This document shows, piece after piece, positions 1 to 11,400 of a DNA stretch of 64,000 bases. Both the position numbers and the translations under genes were made by a program. The stretch spans positions 1,978,883-2,042,882 of the forward strand of contig VXAY01002371.1 of assembly GCA_013399855.1 (NCBI GenBank), read 5' to 3'. The stretch comes from Oxyruncus cristatus (lineage: Eukaryota; Chordata; Aves; Passeriformes; Cotingidae). The notes below the pieces were generated by a model that saw only the letters and a program-made list of their open reading frames with translations, did no database searches and was not told the DNA's origin. Within the stretch, counting starts at the first letter, position 1; each line of letters starts with the position of its first letter.

Positions 1-180
1 GGGGGCCGCAGTGCCGGCAGGCGGCGCTGTGGGCGCGGTGCCGCCGCAGGGAGCCTCCGGAACGGGCCGTGGGCTGTTGTGGAAGCGTTGCCGTGCTCCT
101 GGTGTCGCTGCTCGGTCCTTGGGCCCCGACTCGCCGGGTGGAAATCCTACAATAAAAATAACTCTCCAGGCCGTGGTGGC
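1..180. promoter_or_regulatory. Edge of CpG-rich promoter region upstream of ARMT1
   Basis: The first 180 bases are GC-rich with many CpG pairs, in sharp contrast to the AT-rich sequence that follows. In mammals ARMT1 and RMND1 are divergent neighbours sharing a CpG-island promoter, so this is probably the downstream shore of that island, inside or next to ARMT1 exon 1/intron 1. No ATG followed by the expected short N-terminal peptide and a donor in the right phase is visible, so the ARMT1 start codon probably lies before position 1. The island identity is inference from base composition and known gene order. Confidence 0.5.
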
Positions 181-579
181 GCTCTCTGTATGGCTGGTTA
201 CGTTCTGCTCGTTGTCCTTCTCGAACATAAACATGATTTCGGGGAAATGTAAATGAAGTGTGTAGTGCCGAGTGCGTGCGTGTGGGTATTCGTGTCGGTA
301 GGACATACATGTTAAACTTTGAAGGGGTCTCTGACCTTTTAACTTTACAGTTCCCTGACTGCATCCGGGCAATCGAACAATTAACACGGTTAAGGCATTG
401 AATTAGCTGCAATTTTTTTTCTGTTTTGACAGGGCCAGTCATTTAGCATTTCCTTCTTTGAAAAGACTGCTGTTTTTCTTTAAAAGCAGATATAAGAATC
501 TGACCCATCTGAGGAGTTTTTATTACTATTATTCCTGTCCAATGCTTTAGAGGCACATAAAGTTCCTTTTAGACAGTTG

Positions 580-1154
580 TGTTTTAACCCCAGCTGGCAG
601 TCAAGCACCACACAGATGCCCGCTCACTCAGCCCCCAAGGTGGGGGGAGAAGGAATAGGAAGGGTAAAAGCGAGAAAACTTGCAGGTTGAGATAAGAACA
701 GTTTAATAATTGAAATAATATTACATTATAAGGGAAAGGAAAAGAACAAAGAAAAAGAGAACCTAAGAAAAACAAGCAAAGCTAATGAAAACAATTGCTC
801 ACCACCAGCTGACTGATGCCCAGCCAGTACCCAGACAGTGGCCCCCCAGCCAGCTTTTCCTCCTGGTTTCCTTTGCTGAACATGACACCATATGGTATGG
901 GATATCCCTACGGTCAGTTGGGGTCAGCTGGCTCAACTGTGTCCCCTCCCAGCTCCTTGTGCACCCCCAGCCTGCTCGCTGGTAGGGTGTTGTGCTGGTA
1001 GGAGAGGCAGACAAAGCCTTGACTCTGGGTAAGCGCAACTCAGCAGTAATGAAAACATCCCTGTGTTATCAACACTGTCTCCAGCACAACTCAAAACAGC
1101 CCCATAACAGCTACTGGGAAGAAAATTAACTCTGCCCCAGCCCAAACCAGGACA
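580..1154 (-). mobile_element. Solo LTR of an avian endogenous retrovirus (ERVL-like)
   Basis: Read on the minus strand the element starts TGTCCTGGTTTGGGCTG and ends GGGGTTAAAACA, giving the TG...CA termini of an LTR about 575 bp long. A possible ATTAAA poly(A) signal is present on the minus strand (plus-strand 702-707). The terminal sequence resembles an LTR family that I know as abundant in many bird genomes; the exact family name needs a Repbase/Dfam comparison. Only one LTR is present and no gag, pol or env-like frame accompanies it, so it is a solo LTR left by recombination. It sits in ARMT1 intron 1, antisense to the gene. I could not identify a clean target-site duplication. Confidence 0.75.
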
Positions 1155-1236
1155 AAGACCTTGCATTTGTTTTTAAAAAGTGAAGCTATTTCATCATTTG
1201 CTGTCAATGATTAAAACTTGTTCCTCTCCCTTTTAG

Positions 1237-1342
1237 ATCCTTTGCATATTTTACAATTAAAGACAGACTGCCACAGATCCTCACAAGAGTTATTGATACT
1301 TTGCATCGACATAAAAATGAATTTTTTGAAGAACATGGTGAG
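1237..1342 (+). CDS. ARMT1: ARMT1 coding exon 2
   Basis: The acceptor is a pyrimidine tract ending TTTTAG at 1231-1236 and the donor is GTAAGA at 1343. The first base completes a codon begun in the missing exon 1, then 35 codons read SFAYFTIKDRLPQILTR and end with EFFEEHGE, which matches the helical N-terminal domain of vertebrate ARMT1. The exon ends in phase 0. Confidence 0.95.
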
Positions 1343-4300
1343 GTAAGAGTAAGGTCTCTTTTTTTCCCTGACGTTTTTTTCGACCTAACCCTTGAGACCT
1401 CTTCTCTGCCTTATTTTTACTGGTTTCTTACTACAATTGTTACTTGTCTGTCTCAATCTTTGTTTGGTTTAAAATCATCTCTTTCTTGTAGCTGTTTTTG
1501 ATTAGTTCTGTAATTCACTTCTCTGTCCAACTTTTTTGTGGTCTGTCGTTTCTGCAACAGCTTTTCTTCCTCAGGTTTTTGTGTTGATGTAGTGTTTGAT
1601 AGACGGTAGCACCTTCTCTGTTTCAATACTTTTTTCCTCTCTAATAAGCAAAAAGTCCAATCTAAAAAGAAGTTCCGTGTGCAATTCATTTTAGGATGTT
1701 AGGTCTAAAATGACCTTTATTCACCAAAATACCTTTTGTTGAATCAAGCTCTGATTTGTCAGAGACTCACCTTTCGCAATTAAAACTTACCACTTACATA
1801 TTTAACGAAAAGTTCATCTGTGTCTCTACAGGAATAAATGTTCAAATAAGAACTTTTGTTCTCCACTTATTTCAGAAGGGTGTTGAAGCAGAGAAGAGAG
1901 CTATATCTTTCCTCTCCAAACTGCGGAATGAACTGCAAACAGACAAACCAGTGACCCCTTTGGAAGATGAGCTGCCTGATGCTGCGCTGTGGAACCAATA
2001 CCTGGACTACCAACGAAATTTATCAAATGGAAATGGAGAACCAAGTTGGTTTCAGTCTCCTTGGTTGTTTGTAGAGTGTTACATGTATCGAAGAATTCAC
2101 GCAGCGTTAGCACAGAAGTAAGTATTTACTAGCTTGGTATGCTACTTTGTAAAACATTGTTCTTTCCCATTTCTATTTTAGGAAGAAGAAAGACAGCTGA
2201 GGAGTAAGATAAAGGAAAATCTTAACCTTTTACCATATTCCTCTTCCCTTGTCTCACACTTCAATTAAAATTAATACCTTTTCTTCTTCCATACAGCAGA
2301 ATTTGAAGCTTATTAATTTTTTTCTGGTTCAGTTTTGGTGAGTTGATCTACATGAAAACTCTTAAGCTTGACTGTATAGCCTGACCTTCTTGCAGACTAA
2401 AGTGAATTGAGATATGAAAATCATGTAGCATTTCTAAAAGGTTTTAGCCTAGAATTCTCTCTTAAGCCTAAAACAGGGAATGGGAGAACCACAAATCTGT
2501 TGGGAATTCTAACTTGCTTCATCGCTTGAAATCTAAACTTACCATTTGAGAACTGTTTCTTATAGCAGTTTACCCACCTTAAGCAGCCCCTGTTGTTCAA
2601 TCTACACCAGCTTCTTAGTTACAGCAGTGCATGCAGACCATGTGTTGCATCAAACTCCGGGAGCTGATCCTGGTTAAAAATAACTGCGCAGGAAAAACTT
2701 GTGCTGGTACCATGGAGAGGTGCCAGGACGATGTCATGGGGTAGGAGTGAACAGTTTAAGTTCCTGTTGGTGTCAAAGAATTTGAAAGCTCCATGAATAC
2801 TGGATTTACTGGTAGTATTGCAGAGATGCAAAGACAGGAATGGGACTCAGTTTCTTCTGGTATATTGTGCAATTTGAACTCTTGTACCAAAAGCTTCAAA
2901 TATGAGATGGATCTACTTGATTGCACTTAAAAAGGTCAGTCAGTACTTTTCATTAGTAAGATTTAAGTTTCTTGATCTCCATTATTTATCTGCTCTTGAG
3001 CATATGCTTTGATGGAAGTTCAATCATTTGTCAAAAGGTGTATGTCTCAGATGGGTTTATATTTCCTATATATTACAACATTCTCATCTTTGTCATGTTA
3101 ATTTTCCAGAGTCCTAGTAAAGACTTTCATAGGAATAACTTCCTATACTTGTAAGAGAATCTGGTATGGGAAGTGACTTCAGCACACAAAAATACACTTA
3201 AAATCAGGATAGCAGTTCTCCACATTAGTTCACTTGTATATTACAGTTTTAGTTTTCTGTGCCTGAAGATTGGAGTTCAAAATGGTCACTGTATGTGCAG
3301 TTCTCAGAATTGTTGTGACTAAGCACTTGTTCACTGTCACAATATATTGCTGGAAATATAAAAATGTTTTGCGTAGTGTCTGTTTCAGTCAGATACAGCA
3401 TCAGGCTCTTAATGAGATTTGTGAAAGTCTAGTATGACAAATGAGAAGTAGAAAATCTAACTAAGGCCTATAGTAACAGTATAAAAAGCTGACCTTTGAG
3501 CTTCATTTGCATGTACTGTCATGGCAAGTATGTCAATATATTTGTTCTGCTCTTTTTAGCCCACCTATTGACAACTTTGACGTATTTAAGGAAGGAAAGG
3601 CTCAAAATTTCTTTGAATCCCAAGAGGCTGTTATTGCCTTATGCACTTACTTTCAGGAGCTTCTTAAGAACATCAAGGATCTAGATGAAAAGCAACTTAA
3701 GGAGGAACTTTTTAAGCTGTTGCAGGTAAACTACTAGTGCTTAACACAAGAATTTAAAATATCTCTCCTGTGAGACAAACAAAAACTCGAGGTCATAAAG
3801 AACTGGAACTTCATATGGAAATAAAAATATAGCTCTTTTGTGTGTAAAAAATATGAAATCCTGATTGACAGCCATACTGTATTGCTGCTACTGTGGAATT
3901 ATTTATATTTTGGTTACTTGTCTTAAATGTGACATTTTCATTAACTGCTGATCTTCATTGTGTATTTGAAAACTCAGCAATTCTTTTTGAATTGAATATT
4001 TCTCAAATGTTTTAAGCCAAGTTCCAGATGACCTTTTTGGTATTTAACTATAGTTTTTTTAAAACACTACATTTTAATTGACACTCTAAACATTTCTAAA
4101 CTTCCTTGGAGAAAAATTTAGAAGTCAGTCTGGGCCAAAAGTGGTTTAAAAGCTTTATAATGACTATAATGCCTTTGGGTACAATACCCAAAGTATCTTA
4201 GGATTACAGATAAGTCCATTAGCTGGCAACAGTGCAAACCAAATATTTGATGAATCTTTATGAAGAGCTCATTAGCGAGTACTTGAAATACATATACTTA

Positions 4301-5437
4301 TAATACTTACTTGGCTGCATGTAATAAGAAAACTAAACCTGCTTTAATATTCCTTTTTCTGTGTTACCATAGATATTTTTTTGGAATTGCAGTATGGAGA
4401 ATATTTGTGCTTTAAGCTTTGTCATCAGTGTATCTGTGTTGATCTAAATCTTTCAGCTTTGTCACTTCTGATGCATGTTTCTGATACCTGTTGGTTTCTT
4501 CTGCAAAATCTCACCTATGTTAAGATATCTGTATAAGAAGTTGAGTGTGGAATTAGAGCCTTCATTACCTAAACCAAAAAGAAGGAAACAAAATCTTTAG
4601 TCTGTGTGAAGTTCAGAATGTAACTACAGTGAGACTTAGCAAATGTGTTTTTTTTTTCCTTCCTTCTAGGTGTCATTGTGGGGCAATAAGTGTGACCTTT
4701 CTTTTTCAGCTGGTGAAGACAGCTCTCAGAAATCTAGTCCCTTACAGTCCCTGGAAAACATGGTACCTTACATCTTAGTGAATGATATGGAAAAAGTTTG
4801 GTCACTACTTGTAAATGCCAAAAAAAATAGAACAGAAAGAAGTAATGTTAGAGTTGACATAATCCTGGATAATGCTGGATTTGAACTTGTAAGTGATCTT
4901 GTGTTGGCTGATTTCTTGTTATCGTCAAAGCTAGCTGATGAAGTCTATTTCCATGGAAAAAGTATTCCATGGTATGTGTCAGATACCACAAAGCATGATT
5001 TTAACTGGACTATTAAACAACTGCAGTCAGCTAATCATATGTGGATGTCTAGGTGTGGGATAAACTGGGAGGGCAATTTGAAAAAGGGAGTTTGGGTTTT
5101 CTGTGACCACATGTTTTGGACTTTGCCACATGATTTTTCCAGTATGGGTGGAGTTGCTCCTGACTTGTATGCTGAACTACAGAAGTCAAACTTGATTTTT
5201 TTCAAAGGTGATCTAAACTATAGAAAATTAACAGGAGATAGAAAATGGGAATATAGTGTCCCATTTCATCAAGCCTTGAACAAGTTTCATCCTGCACCTC
5301 TCTGTAGTTTGAGAACACTGAAATCTGACACTCAGGTTGGCCTGAAACCTGGACAAGGTGAACAAATTCAGGCTTCTGAACCCGAGTGGATGGTAAGTGG
5401 GAAATATGGGGTAGTTCAGTTTGACGCTGGTCTCTAG
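1237..5437 (+). CDS. ARMT1: ARMT1, damage-control phosphatase / acidic residue methyltransferase 1 (partial, exons 2-5 of 5)
   Basis: CDS join 1237-1342, 1876-2117, 3560-3725, 4670-5437. The spliced frame gives 426 residues plus stop and lacks only the first 15 or so residues of the roughly 441-residue family member. ARMT1 is a soluble DUF89 (subfamily III) protein, reported as a Mn/Co-dependent phosphatase on phosphorylated sugars such as fructose-1-phosphate and also as a carboxyl methyltransferase acting on PCNA. The DUF89 metal site is intact: the Asp-Asn pair in ILDNAGFEL (exon 5) is followed exactly 38 residues later by the Asp of WYVSDTTKHDF, the spacing reported for the yeast homologue's metal ligands. 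The conserved GDLNYRKLTGDRKW segment follows. All junctions are GT-AG and phases match. No frameshift or internal stop is seen. The start codon is not in the window. Confidence 0.96.
1876..2117 (+). CDS. ARMT1: ARMT1 coding exon 3
   Basis: The acceptor is TTATTTCAG ending at 1875 and the donor GTAAGT starts at 2118. The exon carries 80 codons plus two bases (phase 0 in, phase 2 out). It contains KGVEAEKRAISFLSKLRNE and SPWLFVECYMYRRIH, both strongly conserved in the family. This is the all-helical N-terminal half of the DUF89 fold. Confidence 0.96.
3560..3725 (+). CDS. ARMT1: ARMT1 coding exon 4
   Basis: The acceptor CTTTTTAG ends at 3559 and the donor GTAAAC starts at 3726. The first base completes the split Asn codon from exon 3, followed by 55 codons starting PPIDNFDVFKEGKAQNFFES and ending KEELFKLLQ. 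The exon ends in phase 0. Its composition and alignment agree with human ARMT1 across the whole exon. Confidence 0.96.
4670..5437 (+). CDS. ARMT1: ARMT1 terminal coding exon 5
   Basis: The acceptor TTCCTTCTAG ends at 4669 and the exon opens in phase 0 with VSLWGNKCDL. It encodes 255 residues and a TAG stop at 5435-5437, and holds most of the DUF89 catalytic domain. Exon residues 67-68 are the metal-binding Asp-Asn (LDNAGFE) and residue 105 is the third ligand (SDTTKHDF). APDLYAELQKSNLIFFKGDL and RKLTGDRKWEYSVPFHQAL are further conserved segments. The C-terminus is GKYGVVQFDAGL. The exon is intact and of normal length for the family. Confidence 0.97.
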   Translation: MSLWGNKCDLSFSAGEDSSQKSSPLQSLENMVPYILVNDMEKVWSLLVNAKKNRTERSNVRVDIILDNAGFELVSDLVLADFLLSSKLADEVYFHGKSIPWYVSDTTKHDFNWTIKQLQSANHMWMSRCGINWEGNLKKGVWVFCDHMFWTLPHDFSSMGGVAPDLYAELQKSNLIFFKGDLNYRKLTGDRKWEYSVPFHQALNKFHPAPLCSLRTLKSDTQVGLKPGQGEQIQASEPEWMVSGKYGVVQFDAGL

Positions 5438-8400
5438 CTAAATGATTCTGAATATTCTAATTATTTTCTCTGTTCCGTGCTTGGTTTCAGCAAAGATTCT
5501 TTCTTGTTTGCACTTTTTCCTGCCAAGTGATTAGTTCTTTTTGTTCCACAAAAAACTTTAATGTTGTGCAAAAATTTACAAATGGTCTTTGTATATGTAA
5601 ATCAATCTGTATTTCAATATATTTTGTTTTCCTAATGTCCAATGTTAGCAGATCTTTAGGATGAATATGTAGTTGTCCATAATATTTTTTTCTTCATTAG
5701 TGGGTATGAGTCTATAGCTTCACAAGAGAAACATCTGCTTCAGAAACAATTTCCTCAATCCCACATTAGTGTGTATTTACTTATTTCAGGATAATTTGTG
5801 CTCCACAAATGCCAAGCATTGCATGAAAGGTATTATTTTAGAGAAGTCACAAATTAATTCCAGACAGATTCTTTTGATGTTTGATTATAGTTTGCTGTAA
5901 GTTAAGTGATAAGTTATTGGGTGACAGCTTGTAAACATTCATGTAGGATTGAAAATGAAATTTAAATTTTAAGATACAAGTGGATGTTGCTAGCCAGTTT
6001 GCCTGTAGGAGGGGAGTTGCCCCATCTTGTAGGAAGATTAGTGGGAGAAAGCACAATCTCATTTTAAGAACATTGAAGATACTGTTTATCTAAGAATCTC
6101 TACCAAAAATAACCACACAAACCCCCCTCCCCAAATAAACAAAACAATGAACAGTTGCATTAATTGGATTTTAAATTTAATGCAGACTTGAATTACGGGT
6201 GGCCTGTCAGCAGTGTATGTGGTTCAAGCACTGCTGCCTCTTTCTGTTGTAGTAATTCTCTTTATTTGTCTTTATTTGTTTATTTGTCTGTTGTTTTAAG
6301 AAGGATGCCTTACTTTTCAGGGGGGAAATACAGCTCCGGTTGCACTGAGAAGTATATGCTAGAGAAGCATATGCCATGCGGGTTTCCTGCTAATTGGAAT
6401 TGTTAGGTGCCCATTTCTTCTCTTTTACCCTAGTCTCAAAAGCTGCTGCTAATTATGTTCATACAATAAAGATCTGTACAGTGGATAAATATGCTCCAAG
6501 TGCTGATGACTTTGATTATTTGTGTTTGTGGTCTTCTTAAATCTAAAGAATATTTTAAAGTTTCAAGGTCAAGTATTCTAAAACAAAGATGTAAGGAATT
6601 TCATGAAGCAATGTGATAGTAGTAGGTAGGATTCTGCTTTTGAGACCTGGGTTTAGTGCTCTCATCTCTTTGTATCTCTCGCTTAGTACTCCTAAAGGGT
6701 GAATTTATGCTCATCCTTAGGCACCTGATTGAACCGCAGAAATTAGAAATCCAGTCAAGACAGCTGAAGGTCAGACTGCTGAAGCTTTCTTTGACCGGAG
6801 AGAGCTCAGCAGGCCTCTAGCTTCAGTGCTTTGGTTAAGTACATAAACAACACGATGAACCTGTGCATTGGAGCGTCAGTTTCTCATCTTTGAAAATGCT
6901 GATAACTTGTTTTAAGTCCATTTTGAAGCAACAACTTTGGGTGAAGAAGAGAGGCGTGGGAAATGTAGAATATATGGAATGTAACCTTCCCACCTAGTTC
7001 AGACATGAAATGAACCGGAAAAGAAATCTGCTTTGCCTGTGGACAGGTTGTAAGGTGCTGACTTAATTTGCTGGAGAGGTTTGAAAGAGTGTAATGGACA
7101 AGAAAAGGATTGTTTCACTGTTGAGGCCACTCTTGACTAATAGATTTGCCTCTTCCGCAATCCTTTCAACATGCTGAGAAACTTGGTTTCGTTTTTCACT
7201 GGTTCTCAATGTGTCTCTGCCCAGGTGGCTTTCAAGCTGTTACTTCTGGGAACTCACAGTGGAGATCATTGAAAATTAATGTTATGAAGTTATGAGAAAT
7301 AGAACCCTACAAAATACTAAATCATTTAGGAGATGCTGTGACATTTGCTCAGTTAACTGAATTATGCCATTGGAGTTTGTGCATTAATGTTTGTGAGGAA
7401 GAGAGCCATAAGACGTGTAATTCTTAGGTTAGCATGTGCATGCTGATGTAACAGATGATGTCATGCTGAAAAAAAATAATTTCTATTTCCAGTTTATTAA
7501 ATGAGCACTTACCTTTTGCCCCTCACAAAGAGAAGTTTATATGGTATTACACAGTATGACTACATGGCTAGATGAGGAATGCACAGCCGTAACTTCCAAA
7601 TGGTTGACTTCTATTGCTGTAATTGCAAAGTGCTATCTCCAGGCAGAACTGAATATGCAGCATACTTTTCTGTTTGTTGGCTGGCTAGATTTTTGTAAAA
7701 TTTTGATTGATTCTATGGAAAAAACCTCCAAACATAAATGGTGCTGTAATGCCTGTGTTACATTCTCCCATGCCCCAAAAATTCAGTGAAGACAGATAGT
7801 CTGATTAAGCGCTGTGCTCTGCTGATGGGTTTGCCACAGTTTAGTTGAAAATAGAAAATGCTTTTGTAGCTACTTGGTGTCAATTACTTGTGTAATACAG
7901 CTCCATGAAATGGCTTTGTGAGCCTGCTGCCTTTAGGTGGAATTTACTATCAAAACAACATAAAGCATGTGTTATAACAATAGCATGTACAGTAATATAG
8001 CATTTTTTTTCCTTGAGTATTCAAGAAATTTGCTTCTACACATCTGTATTACAACTAATTCTCCAAAATGCTTGTATAGTATAACTCAGGAGCTGCTGAT
8101 TTGTATGTACACTCAAATCTTTGAGAGTTTAATTTCCTATGCTATTCCTATGGCAAAACCCAGGGGCATTTTCAGTAATTCCGAGGATCACAACAAAGCA
8201 ATGGTTTTTACTTCTATTTTTGTCTTGTACTTTTTGAGCAACTGTATTTCAAGTCAGTTTTTGATGGTGATGATTTTCCCTGCTGATGAAACAGGAGGAA
8301 AAATAGTATCTCAGGCACAGTGAAAGCCAGTACACACTTGATAATACTTGATAATTCATCATGTAAGATATCTACAATAATTTCTTACATATGTAAGGCT

Positions 8401-11400
8401 TCTTAAGATAAACTGATGTGGAAAATACGTTGATTGTATGACTGGAAACTTGCAAGAATATTGAAATAAAGTACATAATTTTGTGCAAAAGTTGCACATT
8501 GTTATTCTATTTCAGTGACTGGGGAAGCCAACTTAAATTAATGCAGGTCTTAGTTCCTGAAGTTTTTTTTCTCTGAAACAGATTTTATACAAAAACCTGT
8601 AAAGCATATTTATCCAATGAAGTTTTGAAAACTACAGATGCAAGAGACAGATATTGTAAAATCACCTTCTATATCAAAGCAGGACAATAATAGGGAATTT
8701 TCTAACTTGTTACTCTATTCATATTCCTGTTCAAATTTGAAAACCTTAAAAATCATTGAGAATCTCTGAAAATGTATCTGGTAATTACTTACTAAGGTTG
8801 AGTGCAGGTGATGGCATCATTGTCAAGGTCACTTCCAGAATTGATAGGTGGGCCATGAGTTCTCAGCAAAAATGGAAATACTTTCGTATTTTACACTTGC
8901 TGTAACTAAAATATTTTCAAAACACTTTGGTTTACACAGCTTGCTGATGTCTCATAAACCCTAACTGTTGGTGTTGAAATAGTTTTTTTAAAGTTCACAG
9001 TGTATTTGCATTTGTGATTGAACTAAACAACTTGTTGCATGTGAGGCATATTTATCTCCTGTACTCTATCAGACAGCATAGGAAAAATGTTCACTCCGTT
9101 GCATGAAAATTAGCACATGAAATGGTTTTAGTCTTAAGAAAACCCTTAATCATGTATAAAATACAAATTTCAAAATGGAATCTTGTACAGAACTGTTAGG
9201 GTTTTTTTCACTAAACTGTTTGCTTACCAGCCTTCTGTTTACCCAAAATTACAGAAAAAAAGCTTGTGATTATTTTTATTTGAAGCAACAATATAAGTTC
9301 AAAATCAGCTAACACTTACCTAAGGATCTTAAAGTAAAACTGTGAAAATGTGCTGGTTAAAATGGTCCTGTTCTTTCTTTCTCATATGCCAGGGATGGAA
9401 CACATGTGAGGAAAAAAATTTCCTATACCATGGACTGTTTATGTTTTCTTATTTGGTTCTGAGTTTTTTTCCCTAAAAAAGGTACATTTTTATTCTTGCT
9501 GATATATTTCTATTTCTTACAGACCTGGAAATAAAAAAGGCCACTTAAACACATTTTTATATGAATTAATAATTATTTTATAGATAAATTAATCCACATT
9601 CTGCCTCAGCTTTGCTGTTGTGAATTCTGCAGACGTATTGTGAGAAAGGTTTTTATTTACAGTGCTTTTTGATGTTTGGCTCATCTACCTTCATTGCCAC
9701 TCGGAAAGAAATATGCCATGTTATGATAATTTGCAATGAATAAACATATTCAGTACTTGTGTGCTGCTTTTGTCGTATCGCTTTTCAGTAAGCTACATCT
9801 AGTCTTTCAGACTTCCTGTGAAGCCAAATTTTCATCCTCATAGAAATTAATTTTTCCTGGGACTCCACTTACTACTTCCAAATCTCATGAAGTAAAAGAT
9901 TAAAAGCTGAGGTAAGATGTATCGAGGTATATTTTTTTTGTTTACTTTCTTAAAGTTAACTAATTGATTAGTCTTACACTATCATGGTAAGGCCAATGCT
10001 TTCCAAGTGACTCTAATTGATGAGAGGCCTGACAATACAGTTAGTTGCATCTTCCCATGTGTGGATCACAGAGAGTTTTTCCTGCAGCTGTGGTATTTCA
10101 CTCAGTGATTAATTTTAAAGGAGGACTTGGTTGTTCCTGAGTGTGGAGACACAGAGCCTGACAGCTGGACAAACGGGTGGAGGCAAAGAGGCAGCAGTAG
10201 CCAGGCCTCCTGTTGTGTGTACGGCAGGGGCTGAACAGAAGTGCTGTGTGTTCAGTGAGGTGCTGTGTAATGCTGGCACGGGGCACAGGCGCATCTCCCG
10301 ACTCGCACCCCTGCAGCTCAGGCACCTGCAGAGGAGGGCTTTCTCCCCTCTTAGCTGCTAACATACAGAACACTGTGCAGGAGGTAGTCACAATGTCCTT
10401 GAAGTTCACCAAGGCTCAATCTTTACAATGCTTGTGTATATAAATGCAGCAGAGAAGGACCTGCAGACCGGTAAATCCACGCTTTCCTTCAGTGGGGGTG
10501 TGTACAGAAGGGCTGTTCGGGAAGCAGAACCAGCTTTTAACAGCCATTTGTGGCCTGGAATAGGTTTCTGCTCTTAACTCCCACTTCCCAAGAAAATATC
10601 TGTCATAGGTCAGGAAATGCACTGTGTTCTGATCCCAGATGGCTTGTATGCACATATAATTGTTAATTTTGGTCTAGGATCTGTAATAAATGTAGAACAA
10701 TTCTAGATAAACGACTAGGGTCCAGGAGTGTTCCCTCACGCTAGCTGAAGGATCTCTTCACCTACTTTTCCTTCTGTCCAGTGACTCTTGTGTTACTTGC
10801 TTTACAATCCTATTTCAACCCAGGGAGTATGTGTACCCATGACCTAAGGTTAGGGAATTAGGAGACAAGTAAATTCCTCAAGAGAGACAAGGGCCTACCA
10901 CTTGCAGCAAGTGTTCTAGTATCTTTGTGATCAAAGAATCATCCCCATTTTTCCATAGCTGGCTGTATTCTTGTTTTCAAGCAATCCTGACTAGAGCTAC
11001 ACTTGAATGCCTTTGGCCTGTGTTGGATATGCAGCTTTGACTGCATCCATGGCCCTAGGAGGTTTTGCTGCTATTTTACTGGATCCTGATGGAAGTGCTA
11101 GCAGGACCTAGTTGCCCAGTGCAAATCAGGGAGTTAAAAGTTTTTTTGGGAGAAAAGGACTCTTATTTTGGTTAGGCAGAAGAACAGATTGACTGAATCA
11201 GACTAGTTAATCCTTTTTAAGATTGTCCACTATCAGACTTACAATAGTAACTGTTATCACAGTTTACCTTCACTCTAGTTACACATCTTAAACCTTGAAG
11301 TAGTTAAGCTGAGGATAAGGAACCCCTCAAGAAAGCTTTCTCCACTACAAGATGATACTAGTGATTTGAGGGGGTAGAGGAGGAGCAGAACTTGGTGGGA

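Larger units (their letters stand above)
1343..4669. other. ARMT1 introns 2-4
   Basis: The introns occupy 1343-1875, 2118-3559 and 3726-4669. They are AT-rich with no conserved frame, no recognisable transposon and no RNA gene that I can support. The intron at 2118-3559 contains a slightly GC-richer patch at about 2620-2830 without recognisable content. Confidence 0.6.

Noticed and set aside
1..256. 81-codon plus-strand frame at the start as ARMT1 exon 1
   Set aside because: It does not resemble the ARMT1 N-terminus, lacks a suitable donor with the needed phase, and its apparent start is not an ATG. It arises from the GC-rich composition.
7967..8323. 118-codon plus-strand open frame after ARMT1
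   Set aside because: Composition is that of AT-rich non-coding DNA; no homology recognised and probably beyond the ARMT1 3' end.
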